Part shown: positions 7,395-15,686 of the stretch, piece after piece
Position numbering within the stretch: position 1 is the first letter of the stretch
Layout of the letters: every line of letters starts with the position of its first letter
DNA from: a virus
IMG/VR virus record: IMGVR_UViG_3300043621_000103
Coordinates: 1 to 25,344 of that record
Direction: 5' to 3' (one strand)
DNA length: 25,344 nt
Position numbers and translations under genes: made by a program
The notes under the pieces: generated by a model
What the model saw: only the letters and a program-made list of their open reading frames with translations
The model's database searches: none
What the model was told of the DNA's origin: nothing

Positions 7395-8960
7395 TCACAG
7401 ATTCGCGAACATGTTGCCGAAGTTTTTCCAGAAGTCCTGGCTCAGCGCCGCATTGGTGTTATTGCTGACGCTCGCCTGGTTGGAAATCTGTGCGAGTGCC
7501 GAGAGCAGATCCTTCGGCGACGTGCCGCTGGCGCCCAGGCCCAGCACCTGCAACGCTTGACTGAGTCGTTGCGCGCTCAGGTCCACGGGAATCCCCGCGA
7601 ACTGCACGGCTTGATTGAAATTGGCGTTTTGCTCGGTGCGCTGGTCGCGTCCCAATTGTTCGAGCGCCTGTGCAAGCGTGACGCCGGTCGTCGTCTGCGC
7701 GAGGTCTTGGTTGCGTTGATTCAAGAGAAAATTTTGCAGGTTGGCCTGCTCTTGCAGCGATTGGCCCCGGACGTTGATGTCCTGATTGCGCGCGTTCATC
7801 ATCGCGTTCAATTGCGCGAGGACGTTGTTCTGCTCGAACGCGCCCTGCTGTTGCGCGGCCTCGAGCCCCGACGAGGCCGCCTGCAAGAGTTGCTGCCGCC
7901 GTTGATTGATCTGGTCAATCTCCTTGGTGTTCTGCGCTTGGAGGGCCTGCGCCTTGAGTTGCTGGTACTGCTGATCGACGTTCTTGATCGCTTCCTGCAC
8001 GAGACCCGAACTCGGCGCGACCCCGCGCATCCCCATCTGGCGCACGGTGTTTTCGGTCGCCTGCTGGTGCTCGTGGTTGAGCGTATCGACGGCGGCGGTC
8101 TTCAACTGCGCGAGCTGATCGTCACTGAACGCCGGCAAGCTCAACTGCTTCACGAGCGTGTCGATCGTGTCGCGATACTGCTGCGTCGCGCCGGTCGTCG
8201 ACGTGCGCTGATCTTCGAGTGCCTTGAGAATTGCGGCCACCTGGCCCGAGTTGTCCGCGAGCGGCGCGACCGGCGTCGGGGCCGCCACGGGCTGGAGGTT
8301 CGACAAGTGCGACATCGCTTGTTGAATCGCTTGCGAGACCGCCGCGGCATTCGGATCGTTAATCGGCGTGGTGAGTTGGCCGATGCGCTGTTGCAGGATG
8401 CTCATCAAGCTGGCGGCGGCTGGATCATCGAAGAGACCGCCCAGGTTGAAGCCCGCGAGGTTCAGCCCGCCGAGGCCACTCGATCCGGCCGGCGCCCCTT
8501 CGGGCTGGAACATCCGCTGGCTGATGTAGCTCTCATCGGTGCCGAGCTCGCCCGAGAGCAGTTTCTGCCGCCAGTAGCCGGGATCATTGACGACCGACGG
8601 ATTGACGCCCGGCTGCTTCGCCATCCACGCGAGGTACGCATCGACCGAGGCCGCGTCCCTGGGGTTCAGGGTCGGCTTCGTGCCCGCGCCCAGCGTGGGC
8701 GTCGACAGCGACGGAGGTGGATTGGACGGGCCGCCTTCGGGCGGCGCATAGGGATCGACGGGCGGCATCACCGCATCGTTCACCCATTGATTGCCGACCC
8801 AATGGCCCGGCCCCTTCGCATACGACGGCGGCGGGGGCGGCGGGGTGTTCTGATAATCCAGGACGGTCTTCGGGGGCGTCCACGGCGCGGTGGGGATGGT
8901 GTTGGGTTTGGCGCCGAGGAACGTCGGCGTGTCGTAGATCGTGGTGTCGTAGCCAGCCAT
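7395..8960 (-). CDS. Gln-rich coiled-coil virion protein
   Basis: 521 residues. The N-terminal 110 residues are Pro-rich, with a run of six prolines near residue 41. From about residue 180 to the end the protein is almost entirely helical and very rich in Gln, Asn, Leu and Ala, for example 'QQYQQLKAQALQAQNTKEIDQINQRRQQLLQAA', typical of long coiled coils. It starts four bases after the preceding gene ends. With the two large proteins downstream it makes a block of three helical low-complexity proteins at the end of the tail genes, the usual place for ejected internal proteins of short-tailed phages. No enzymatic domain is recognised. Confidence 0.7.
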   Translation of the reverse strand: MAGYDTTIYDTPTFLGAKPNTIPTAPWTPPKTVLDYQNTPPPPPPSYAKGPGHWVGNQWVNDAVMPPVDPYAPPEGGPSNPPPSLSTPTLGAGTKPTLNPRDAASVDAYLAWMAKQPGVNPSVVNDPGYWRQKLLSGELGTDESYISQRMFQPEGAPAGSSGLGGLNLAGFNLGGLFDDPAAASLMSILQQRIGQLTTPINDPNAAAVSQAIQQAMSHLSNLQPVAAPTPVAPLADNSGQVAAILKALEDQRTSTTGATQQYRDTIDTLVKQLSLPAFSDDQLAQLKTAAVDTLNHEHQQATENTVRQMGMRGVAPSSGLVQEAIKNVDQQYQQLKAQALQAQNTKEIDQINQRRQQLLQAASSGLEAAQQQGAFEQNNVLAQLNAMMNARNQDINVRGQSLQEQANLQNFLLNQRNQDLAQTTTGVTLAQALEQLGRDQRTEQNANFNQAVQFAGIPVDLSAQRLSQALQVLGLGASGTSPKDLLSALAQISNQASVSNNTNAALSQDFWKNFGNMFANL

Positions 8961-8964
8961 CGGA

Positions 8965-9912
8965 TTACACCTTCGGCGTGGTCGGTGGCGTCAGCGAGGG
9001 GGTCGCCATCGGGTTCGGCGGATTGATGGAACTCCCGCCTCGCATCCAGACGGGCAGGCCGCCCATCGCCCCTCGCAGCACCGCTTCATAGAGCGGATCG
9101 CTCATTTGCCGACGTTGCAGATCGTTCTGGCTGAGCTGCGTGAGTTGCGACGTGAGCTGCGGCACCAGGCCATTCAAGGCGTCCGACGCCGGGTTGCTGC
9201 CCGTCGTCCCTGAACGACTGCCGATGATGGCGGTGAGGATGCCCGCCAGTTGCGGCACGTTCTTGATGAAGTCGTTGCTGAGCGACGACGTGGCGGACTT
9301 CGGCGGCGTGGTAGGCGTCGTGGGCAGCGTCGGTGTCACACCGCCCCCCGCCCTGGGCGCGGCGCCGAGGGCGAGCGAGGGGGCACCGGACATCGCGGCG
9401 ATTTGCGCCGGCGTCTGACTGCTCATCGCCAACGACGCCGGCAGGCCCGCGCCGACCCCCGCGCCCAAGGCCGGGGCGGCGCCCAGCCCAAACGAGGGCG
9501 CCCCCGCCCCAGCGGCGATGGCGGCCGGGGTCTGACTGCTCATGGCGAGCCCGGCCGGCACGGCGGCGCTGCCCGTCGCGCCCGCCCCGGCGGCGCCCCC
9601 CGCGGCGCCTGCGGCGCCCGCCCCCGCCCCGCCGAACAAGCCAGGCGCCAAGGCGGCGCCCAGGCCCGTGACGGCGGCGGAGCCCAGCCCGACGCCGACA
9701 AATGCTTTCATCCACCACGGCATCCCGCCGCCGGTGGACGCGGGCACCCACGACCCTTGCCCGCTGGCCAGATCGGCCGCCGCCGCCTCCTCGGCCGAAC
9801 TGAAGCCGCTGGACGGCCCGAGATAGTTGAACGCTTCCAGGTTCCGCGTGTCGGGCTGCCACTTGCGGAGTTGCCCGTCGGGGCCTTGCTGGGTTTCGTC
9901 TGGGGCGGGCAT
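8965..9912 (-). CDS. Gly/Ala-rich virion protein with internal duplication
   Basis: 315 residues, starting at MPAPDETQQG two bases after the preceding gene and preceded by AAGGA; the frame is open further upstream, but only as shadow of the neighbouring gene. Residues 65-110 form a hydrophobic Gly/Ala stretch that could cross or insert into a membrane. Two near-copies follow, each with LAMSSQTPAxIAA, a Gly/Ala spacer, GAPS(F/L)xLGAAP and Gly-rich residues, at about 125-165 and 170-210. The C-terminus (about 220-315) is helical, then ends in Pro/Thr residues. Cargo-like Gly/Ala-rich membrane-active segments occur in phage ejection proteins, so a part in DNA delivery is possible. This is inference; no family is recognised with confidence. 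Confidence 0.68.
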   Translation of the reverse strand: MPAPDETQQGPDGQLRKWQPDTRNLEAFNYLGPSSGFSSAEEAAAADLASGQGSWVPASTGGGMPWWMKAFVGVGLGSAAVTGLGAALAPGLFGGAGAGAAGAAGGAAGAGATGSAAVPAGLAMSSQTPAAIAAGAGAPSFGLGAAPALGAGVGAGLPASLAMSSQTPAQIAAMSGAPSLALGAAPRAGGGVTPTLPTTPTTPPKSATSSLSNDFIKNVPQLAGILTAIIGSRSGTTGSNPASDALNGLVPQLTSQLTQLSQNDLQRRQMSDPLYEAVLRGAMGGLPVWMRGGSSINPPNPMATPSLTPPTTPKV

Positions 9913-9914
9913 GG

Positions 9915-10280
9915 TTATCCTTCCACGAAAAACGTGACCACGGCATCGGGCACGGGACTCGACACGTACACCCGTTTCGCATCGGCCGGGCGCGTGACCA
10001 TGAGCGCCACCAGTTGATGCCCGGCCGTGTCGAGCGGCAGCGCCGGCACGAGCAGATACGGCGGCGACTTCAAGCCGTGCACGACGGAGAATTCCTCGTT
10101 CGCGGTCGCCGGGGTCGTCGCCGACAGCGGGTACCATTGCAGATTCCCGCCGCGCGTTTGCAGCGACTCCCCGGGATGCGCGCGGCCCACGCGCAGATCC
10201 GACAGCGCGTAGTCGAAGCACCGCGCGACGGCCTCGAGCGCCGGCGTGAGCAGGTTCCGAATATAGCTGGAGCTGGCCAT
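9915..10280 (-). CDS. Small beta-sandwich virion protein
   Basis: 121 residues. A short helix (SYIRNLLTPALEAVARCFDYAL) is followed by a beta-rich body with 'ATANEEFSVVHGLKSPPYLLVP', 'RVYVSSPVPDAVVTFFVEG' and alternating hydrophobics. The 'NxEFxVxHGL...P' opening and a final 'xVTFxxxxx' strand recur in small beta-sandwich proteins encoded among tail or fibre genes of many phages. The gene lies two bases after the fibre gene and two bases before the Gly/Ala-rich protein. It may decorate or join tail parts; no experimental role is known to me. Confidence 0.7.
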   Translation of the reverse strand: MASSSYIRNLLTPALEAVARCFDYALSDLRVGRAHPGESLQTRGGNLQWYPLSATTPATANEEFSVVHGLKSPPYLLVPALPLDTAGHQLVALMVTRPADAKRVYVSSPVPDAVVTFFVEG

Positions 10281-10282
10281 GT

Positions 10283-11470
10283 TTACGCTCCAGGCAGGGT
10301 CGGCAAGAGCACGGCGGCCGGGCTCAGGCTTTCCACCGTCAGGGGCAGGGCGCCCACGTGATAGGGACCGATGTCGCCCATCGTGAGTTGGATGTTATTG
10401 CCACTCACGGTGTAGACGCGGCTGGCCGCCGCGCCCTTGCTCATGCCGGTGATGAGCGATGCCGTCGCATTCCCAATCGCCAGGACCACATCAAAAAACT
10501 GCACGCTTCCATTGTTGGCGAGCGTGCCGGACACGAGGAGCATCGTCCCGACATCGAATCCATAGCGCGGCGCCAGGGTGTGAATCGTCGTGGGCGCGTT
10601 GCCGACAAAGGTAAACGGCCGGTCGGAAACGAGGTCGCGGTTGAGGCTCACCGTGTTGCCCAACTGCGACGGGCCGCCGATCAGCAGTTTTTGCGCTTGC
10701 ACGTACCCCGTGGCGGTGATGACCACCAGCGGCGCGCCGGCGGCATTATCCAGCCGCAGCAGGTTTTCGGTGGCCGTGGTCCCGGCTTGTACGTGGAGCC
10801 CGTGCCCAGTGGGGGACGTATTGACCACCGTCATCGCATACGCCGCCGCGTGCGCCCCGCTGATGTCGATCCCCGTCGCCGTGATCCCGACGGCCGTGAT
10901 CGTGTCGAGGACCGTCAGCGTTCCGCCCACGGCCACTGCCCCATCGATGTTCGCCAGCCCCACGATGTGGAGATTACCCGCCACAAACACATCGCTGGCC
11001 ACGATCAGGGGCCCCGACGCCGCCGTCAGTGTCCCACTGACGATCGTATTGCCGGTCACCGTCAGCGTGCCGCCGACCCCGACCGCCCCATCGAAGTTCG
11101 CCACCCCGACGCCGTGGGTGTTGCCCGCCACATAGAGGTCTGTGCCCACGGCGACGGTACCTTGAGCGGTTAAGTTGCCGTAGATCGTGACGCTCCCGGT
11201 CACCGGGGAAATGCCGCCTTGAACGTGGAGGTCCCCCCCCACGATTACGTCGTGACTCAGGAACAGGTCGTACCACCGGATGCCATCGGCGCCGAGGTTC
11301 CGCTGATTGCCGCTCGCATCGGGCAACAGATCATGCGCGAGCCCATCGAGCAGGCCCGTCTCGAGGGCGGTGATTTCGAGGTTCGGATCGTTGATGGTCG
11401 TCGGCGTGACCTGGTCGCCGTTGGCGTAGTTCGGAAACGCCTTGATGCCGGATGGGTAGGACGCGGCCAC
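10283..11470 (-). CDS. Tail fibre-like beta-repeat protein
   Basis: 395 residues from a GTG start one base after the nozzle gene. The first 50 residues (MAASYPSGIKAFPNYANGDQ...) resemble attachment domains of phage fibres. Residues about 85-195 are beta-strand repeats rich in Gly, Val and Thr; two blocks of about 50 residues each contain 'DLYVAGNTHGVGVANFDGAVGVGGTLTV' or 'DVFVAGNLHIVGLANIDGAVAVGGTLTV'. The C-terminal 130 residues are a beta-rich domain. Such repeats are typical of trimeric fibres or head/tail fibres with a triple-beta shaft. Receptor binding is likely by analogy. No chaperone or peptidase motif is seen at the C-terminus. Confidence 0.72.
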   Translation of the reverse strand: MAASYPSGIKAFPNYANGDQVTPTTINDPNLEITALETGLLDGLAHDLLPDASGNQRNLGADGIRWYDLFLSHDVIVGGDLHVQGGISPVTGSVTIYGNLTAQGTVAVGTDLYVAGNTHGVGVANFDGAVGVGGTLTVTGNTIVSGTLTAASGPLIVASDVFVAGNLHIVGLANIDGAVAVGGTLTVLDTITAVGITATGIDISGAHAAAYAMTVVNTSPTGHGLHVQAGTTATENLLRLDNAAGAPLVVITATGYVQAQKLLIGGPSQLGNTVSLNRDLVSDRPFTFVGNAPTTIHTLAPRYGFDVGTMLLVSGTLANNGSVQFFDVVLAIGNATASLITGMSKGAAASRVYTVSGNNIQLTMGDIGPYHVGALPLTVESLSPAAVLLPTLPGA

Positions 11471-11471
11471 G

Positions 11472-13367
11472 TTAGAACCCCCTCAACGCCGGCTCGGGCA
11501 GATAGGTGAACGCATAGGTGAACCAGTCGAAGTTGTCCTGTCCGACGTAGACGCCCGTCACCGCAATCCCGCGGCCCTCGGCCTCGAGCGGCAGTTCCAC
11601 CTGAAAGACGCGCCGGCCGCCCACGCCCAGGAAGAACGGCAGCGCGATCGACAGCCGCGGCGCGTGGCCACTGATGTCTACGACCCCGGCCCACACGAAC
11701 GCCTCGTCCACCGTGACGCTGAGCGTGAACCGTCCGTCGGCGAGCGCATGCTCGGCATACAGATTCAGGAAGCGCGTCATCGGCAGGCCCGACGTGAAGA
11801 CCGGGCCGCGATATTTCGCGGTCAGATCCTGCCCATCGGCCGACGTGCCCGTGTTCTCTTCGCGCAGCCGGCCGGTGATCAGGTCCCAACTGAACAGCCG
11901 CCCGCGCTGGCCGGTCTGCGTCTCGGGGCCATTCCAATTGATGTAGCCGCCGATCGCGCGGTCGGTCATGCTCCAGACGGGCACGCCCTGGCCGGTGCGG
12001 ACGGGATCGAAGACGATCTCGCCCGGCTGGCCGAGCAGCGGGAGAATCGGCACCGCGAGGCGCAGTTCTTTTTCCGCCTCGTGGTAGACGAGCGGCACCC
12101 GATAGAGTTGCGGTTCGCTCGTCACGTCCACCACATCGCGCCAGTCCTGCTCGAGGTCCGTCGTGAGCAAGACATCGTTCGCGCCATCGAACAGAAACAC
12201 GCCGTCGCCCGACGCATGGGCCACGCGGCCGCCGATCAGATCCCATGCGCGCGGGCCGAACGCGCCCGTGCGGCTGCCCGCACTCGGGCGCACATCGAAG
12301 TCGAGCACGCCGATGCCGACGATCAGAAACGCCGGCTTGGCACTGCCCATGACGATGAGCGTGTCGCCGTACGGAATGATCGCGGTCACGTGATCGCCAC
12401 TCGTGAACGGCAGATCGATCGTGTAGTTCACGGGCCAGGCTTGCGGCAGAAAGATTTCCGAGAAGCGAATCGTCACCGGACTGACCGGGTCCTTCGCCCA
12501 CCAGCGGCCTTTCCACACTTGCCCGAATTCGAGCGGCGGCGCCGGGTTGTGCGTCGTCGGCGCCTCGAGGGCTTCGCTCCACGTGTTGGTGGTGAGGTCG
12601 TACGTGACCGTGCCGCTGCCGGGGTTCACGACCGTCGCGACAAAGCGGCGTTGACTCTCGCCGAGCGTGACATCGCGGGCGTAGAGGACCACGTGCGTCA
12701 CCTGTGGATTGGGGGACGCGGCGGCGACGACATGGATCGTGAGATTCGGCGTCGTCACGGTGATCGTCGCGAACGGACCCTCATTGCTCGGGAAGGCATC
12801 GAGCGCGCCTTGATAGCCGACCGACACCTCGTACACGTGGCCGGTCATGAGCGTGCCGCCGGCGATCGCGGTGAGCGTGGGCGGCGCCGTGGGCGCGGTG
12901 AGTCCCAGCGGCTGCCAGGTCACGCCGTCCGTACTGAACTTCGGCGGCGTCACGCCATCGAACACCGCGACCATCTGCGAGTCGGACGGGAAATCAATCA
13001 AGGCCGTGGGGCTGAACCCGGTGAGCACGGGGCTGCCCCAGTCGCCGAGATCGCTCGGCGTGTAGATGCTGCCCTGCCACGCCACGATCGTGAACGGCGC
13101 GACGCCCTCGAGATAGATCCGTTTGCCGCCTTGCGCGCGCTCGGCGCCGAGACTGGTCGGCGTGAACGTCTGCCAGCCCGGCCGCGGATGCCAGCGGCCC
13201 GGGACGTTCAGCCGGACGTTCAGCAGTTGCTGCGCTCGGGTTGGGCCGATGAGCGTGGCGTTCTGGCGGCGATCGAGGCCGCCGGTGAGATCCGAGACGA
13301 GCTCGAGCGTGGCGCCGGCGGTCAGGCCCGGTGTGCGCGTCGTGAGGGTCGGTTTACGGGCGGCCAC
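11472..13367 (-). CDS. Tail nozzle (tubular) protein, beta-propeller type
   Basis: 631 residues from a GTG start, overlapping the preceding small gene by 14 bases. The N-terminus has 'LTGGLDRRQNATLIGPTRAQQLLNVRLNVPGRWHPRPGWQTF', the 'few substitutions, list of samples, normal-to-reference' style opening shared by nozzle proteins of podoviruses. Repeated beta motifs such as 'FDGVTPPKFSTDGVTWQPLG', 'VWKGRWWAKDPVSPVTIRFSEIFLPQAWP' and 'DHVTAIIPYGDTLIVMGSAKPAFLI' follow, as in the beta-propeller platform of T7 gp12-like and related tail tubes. Position downstream of the adaptor and upstream of the fibre agrees. It would form the distal tube through which DNA leaves. The family is recognised by pattern, not by alignment. 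Confidence 0.75.
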   Translation of the reverse strand: MAARKPTLTTRTPGLTAGATLELVSDLTGGLDRRQNATLIGPTRAQQLLNVRLNVPGRWHPRPGWQTFTPTSLGAERAQGGKRIYLEGVAPFTIVAWQGSIYTPSDLGDWGSPVLTGFSPTALIDFPSDSQMVAVFDGVTPPKFSTDGVTWQPLGLTAPTAPPTLTAIAGGTLMTGHVYEVSVGYQGALDAFPSNEGPFATITVTTPNLTIHVVAAASPNPQVTHVVLYARDVTLGESQRRFVATVVNPGSGTVTYDLTTNTWSEALEAPTTHNPAPPLEFGQVWKGRWWAKDPVSPVTIRFSEIFLPQAWPVNYTIDLPFTSGDHVTAIIPYGDTLIVMGSAKPAFLIVGIGVLDFDVRPSAGSRTGAFGPRAWDLIGGRVAHASGDGVFLFDGANDVLLTTDLEQDWRDVVDVTSEPQLYRVPLVYHEAEKELRLAVPILPLLGQPGEIVFDPVRTGQGVPVWSMTDRAIGGYINWNGPETQTGQRGRLFSWDLITGRLREENTGTSADGQDLTAKYRGPVFTSGLPMTRFLNLYAEHALADGRFTLSVTVDEAFVWAGVVDISGHAPRLSIALPFFLGVGGRRVFQVELPLEAEGRGIAVTGVYVGQDNFDWFTYAFTYLPEPALRGF

Positions 13368-13599
13368 GGGTCAGGGCTCCGAGCAAAGCATTCACGGTCG
13401 TGTCGTGCGCCGGATGATCGAGCCCGCCGTGGCCCATCGCGGTCATCAAGCTCTTCAAGACGATCTCGTCCGCGTTCGCGCTTGTGGACGGCGCCGCGGG
13501 CGCCGGGGCGGGCGTGGGCGACGTGCGGGGGCGACCGGTCGGCAGATGCAGCGCCATGACGCGAATCGCTTCCTGCGCGGGGCCGAGGGGCTTAGCCAT
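13354..13599 (-). CDS. Small protein upstream of nozzle gene
   Basis: 81 residues with an excellent ribosome binding site (GGAGG eight bases before the ATG). It has a helical start (PLGPAQEAIRVMALHL), a Pro/Ala/Thr linker (23-42) and a helical end (EIVLKSLMTAMGHGG...TTVNALLGALTRGRP). The start overlaps the end of the zinc-ribbon gene by 8 bases (ATGGCTAA), and the end overlaps the nozzle start by 14. The tight overlaps and strong ribosome site support a real gene. No family is recognised; its place between adaptor and nozzle suggests a small assembly factor or minor tail part. Confidence 0.65.
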   Translation of the reverse strand: MAKPLGPAQEAIRVMALHLPTGRPRTSPTPAPAPAAPSTSANADEIVLKSLMTAMGHGGLDHPAHDTTVNALLGALTRGRP

Positions 13600-13759
13600 G
13601 CGCGTCCTCCTTTGGCTGACGCACCGATCCGGTGAACGTGGGGCGCCGCACGTTCACGGCGGTGACGTGGCCCTGGCCACACGTCGGGCAGCGCGGGTGT
13701 CCGTCACTGCGGCTCGGGTCCAGGTCGGCGACGTGGCCGCAACTGAAGCGGACTACCAC
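13592..13759 (-). CDS. Tiny zinc-ribbon-like protein (GTG start)
   Basis: 55 residues from a GTG that overlaps the stop of the adaptor gene (GTGGTAG). It reads VVVRFSCGHV at the start and CPTCGQGHVTAV in the middle, giving a CxH...CxxC set (Cys7, His9, Cys24, Cys27) typical of a small zinc ribbon. The C-terminus is basic. The longer open frame upstream (to 14212) is out-of-frame shadow of the adaptor gene. Overlaps at both ends (7 bases upstream, 8 bases downstream) support translation by coupling. Small zinc ribbons of this type are common in phage genomes; the role is unknown. Confidence 0.55.
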   Translation of the reverse strand: MVVRFSCGHVADLDPSRSDGHPRCPTCGQGHVTAVNVRRPTFTGSVRQPKEDAHG

Positions 13760-14532
13760 GGGGACCGTCCAAACCGGGCGCCGTACGTGCGCTCCCGGAA
13801 CCGCGGGCGCCGATACAGCCGCATCGGTTGAATCACCGCGCTTTGCGGCACGTGTTGACTGCCCAGGTAGTTGTCCACTTCGGCTTGCGCTTGCACGAGC
13901 GCGGCGGCGCTCCGCTGCAAATCCTTGCGGAGCTTTTCGAGGTCGTGCGCCGCGTAGTACCCGAGCGCGCGGTGCCACGGCTCCATCGCGGTCTTGACGA
14001 TCGGCGCGATCGTGAACGGCTGATCGGTGTCGGTCACCATCGCGTCCGGCTTCATCACGTAGGGCACGTCCAACCGCCAGGTCTCGCCCGCCGGCACGAG
14101 CGGCGACGGATGCAGGCCGATCAAGATGGCCGCGCCGTCGAGCGTTTCGTACCAGCACGTGGGCGTCGCGGGCTGGCTCGAGCGCCAGCCGGGCTCGCTC
14201 GTGTTGAGCCACGGTTCGGTGCGACGCGGAAAGTCATGCTGGCCCGCCAACTGGAGCGTCGTGCCGTCGGTGTGCGTGATGAAGAGTTCAGGGCCGTCGG
14301 GGGCGAGCGCGAGATAGCGGCCGGTCAGGATGATCGTTTCGAGCGAGTACTCGGCGACGCCGGTCACGAGCGGAATCGGTTCGACCGTTTGCAAGCAGGC
14401 GGTCTGCGTCGTGAACCAGAGTTGCGCGAGGTTGATCGCGGCTTTCCGTTTGGCGATCGTGAACAGGTTGGTCCGATCGGCGGTGCCCAGTTCCTGATCG
14501 AGGAACGCGCCGTACAGGTCGAGGAAGGTCAT
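13753..14532 (-). CDS. Head-tail adaptor protein (SU10 adaptor-like)
   Basis: 259 residues. It opens with a helical segment, TFLDLYGAFLDQELGTAD, followed by 'AKRKAAINLAQLWFTTQ', the pattern of phage adaptor proteins (SU10_adaptor-like) in which an N-terminal helix pair packs against the portal. A middle beta-rich part (about 50-165) holds 'PLVTGVAEYSL' and 'PWHRALGYYAAHDLEKLRKDLQRSAAALVQAQAEVDNYL', a C-terminal helix, and a basic tail. Its place between head-decoration genes and the nozzle gene fits. It would form the ring that joins the portal to the tail tube. Family membership is judged by eye. Confidence 0.75.
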   Translation of the reverse strand: MTFLDLYGAFLDQELGTADRTNLFTIAKRKAAINLAQLWFTTQTACLQTVEPIPLVTGVAEYSLETIILTGRYLALAPDGPELFITHTDGTTLQLAGQHDFPRRTEPWLNTSEPGWRSSQPATPTCWYETLDGAAILIGLHPSPLVPAGETWRLDVPYVMKPDAMVTDTDQPFTIAPIVKTAMEPWHRALGYYAAHDLEKLRKDLQRSAAALVQAQAEVDNYLGSQHVPQSAVIQPMRLYRRPRFRERTYGARFGRSPW

Positions 14533-14536
14533 GGCC

Positions 14537-15166
14537 TCAGCCGCCGATCACAATCCAGTTGGTCCCGTTCCAGCGCGCGAGGACGGAGAACGTCCCGCCG
14601 CCCACCACCGTGCCCCCCGGCGTGTTCACGGTCGAGTCACTGAAATTCATGAGGTTGCCGACATGCCCATCTGCTTGGGAATTCCGGCTCGCAAATGGCC
14701 CGCCAATCATGCGGATGAACCACGGGTGCTGACAATGGAAGTACGCACCGGCGGAAATCGTGCCGAGCGTGCTCATCGAACCTTGCACATCGACGTTCAT
14801 GCTGAAGATGGGGTCCGTCCCCACGCCTTGACTGATGAGCACCTGCCCGATCGGCGCGGTGGGCAGACTCCCGCCCCCACCGCCGCCGGCGCCAGCCACG
14901 ACGAGCGCGCCGGTGGCATCGACGCGCACCTGGAGATTTTGGAGCGCGGCGAGCGGGCCGATCGGGGCGGCGGCCGCCGCCCCACCCGCGACGACGAGCG
15001 CGCCATTGGCATCCGTGCGCCCGCGCGCATTCTTCATGGCGACGGTCGCCGACGTGGGACCAGCCAAGGGGGCCGGCGCCGGCGGCACGACCGCAGGCGG
15101 CGCGGGCTTGAGTGCTGGTTTCGGCGTCGGTTTCGGCGCGGGCCGGGTCGGAGGCTGTTTCGCCAT
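14537..15166 (-). CDS. Pro-rich-headed fibre or head-decoration protein
   Basis: 209 residues. The first 40 are Lys/Pro/Ala-rich (PAPKPTPKPALKPAPPAVV), likely extended. Two units follow with 'RTDANGALVVAGG' and 'RVDATGALVVAGAG', separated by APIGPLAALQNLQV, then a run of six glycines and a beta-rich C-terminal domain ending in TFSVLARWNGTNWIVIGG. The 'GTxFxVLxRWNGTNWxxxG' ending looks like a fibre tip or decoration domain. It lies four bases before the adaptor gene, among three other small beta-rich genes. It is probably a head fibre or surface decoration. No receptor or enzyme motif is seen. Confidence 0.65.
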   Translation of the reverse strand: MAKQPPTRPAPKPTPKPALKPAPPAVVPPAPAPLAGPTSATVAMKNARGRTDANGALVVAGGAAAAAPIGPLAALQNLQVRVDATGALVVAGAGGGGGGSLPTAPIGQVLISQGVGTDPIFSMNVDVQGSMSTLGTISAGAYFHCQHPWFIRMIGGPFASRNSQADGHVGNLMNFSDSTVNTPGGTVVGGGTFSVLARWNGTNWIVIGG

Positions 15167-15175
15167 GATCGCCCT

Positions 15176-15499
15176 CTAGTTGGCCACGTACTCGACGGTG
15201 ACCGCCGCGCCGCCGGTGAGCGCCGTGGACACACGCGCCCGCACCGCGAGCAGGACGCCGGTATAGGACAGCACGAGCACGCTGTTCTGCACCGGCAGAA
15301 TCTCGGGGCTGAGCGCCTGCCACACCCCGGCGAAGTTGGCCGATCGCGCCGTTTCGATCGTCACGCCGCCCGCACTCACGACGGCGTCATTGGTCTCGAT
15401 GTAGAAGGCGTGTTCCTGGCCGGCGCCGCCTGTGTCGAGCGGCGTGCCGTTGCCGAGCGCGGTCGCGGCGATTTGCAGTCGCTGGCGTCCTTCAAGCAT
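15176..15499 (-). CDS. Small beta-rich virion protein
   Basis: 107 residues with a strong ribosome site (AGGAGG six bases before the ATG) and an 8-base overlap (ATGCTTGA) with the preceding gene. The protein is beta-rich throughout, with strands such as RQRLQIAATAL, HAFYIETNDAVV, TIETARSANFAGVW and 'NSVLVLSYTGVLLAVRARVSTAL'. Length and composition match the small beta-sandwich proteins coded near capsid genes in tailed phages. A decoration or head-completion role is possible. No named family is recognised. Confidence 0.65.
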   Translation of the reverse strand: MLEGRQRLQIAATALGNGTPLDTGGAGQEHAFYIETNDAVVSAGGVTIETARSANFAGVWQALSPEILPVQNSVLVLSYTGVLLAVRARVSTALTGGAAVTVEYVAN

Positions 15500-15686
15500 C
15501 GCCGCCTCCTTCCAGATCGACGATGAGCGCCTGCGCGAACTGGATCGCGCCCGTACAGGCGTTCGCGTTCGCCAGATGGGTCTGTCGCTGTCGCTCGAGG
15601 TCCTGCATCTTGGCGCGCAAGCTCTCGACCGTCGGCGGCTTGGCGCGCGTCGTCGCCTCGATCGCGGGCATCAACGTGGCCGCCAT
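15492..15686 (-). CDS. Short coiled-coil protein
   Basis: 64 residues, starting at an ATG that overlaps the preceding stop by one base (TGATG). After a 20-residue start, residues 21-50 (ESLRAKMQDLERQRQTHLANANACTGAIQ) are a heptad-like helix, followed by a second helix and an acidic end (LIVDLEGGGDA). A longer open frame upstream is shadow of the next gene. It resembles the short coiled-coil proteins that phages often code between head genes. Function is unknown; a partner role with the neighbouring beta proteins is a guess. Confidence 0.62.
   Translation of the reverse strand: MAATLMPAIEATTRAKPPTVESLRAKMQDLERQRQTHLANANACTGAIQFAQALIVDLEGGGDA

Noticed and set aside
5276-9026. Long rightward open frames (about 730 and 627 residues) opposite the large virion genes
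   Set aside because: They are Arg/Gly/His-rich with no domain pattern, no ribosome sites and no logical start. Good protein-like frames with ribosome sites lie on the opposite strand. Long antisense frames are expected in GC-rich DNA.
8965-10221. 103-residue N-terminal extension of the Gly/Ala-rich protein frame
   Set aside because: It overlaps almost all of the 121-residue beta-sandwich gene in another frame, and a start with AAGGA two bases after that gene is available at 9912.
11664-13559. Rightward open frame of about 631 residues opposite the nozzle gene
   Set aside because: Composition is dominated by Arg, Ala and Asp, as is usual for antisense of GC-rich genes; the leftward frame has recognisable nozzle-type motifs.
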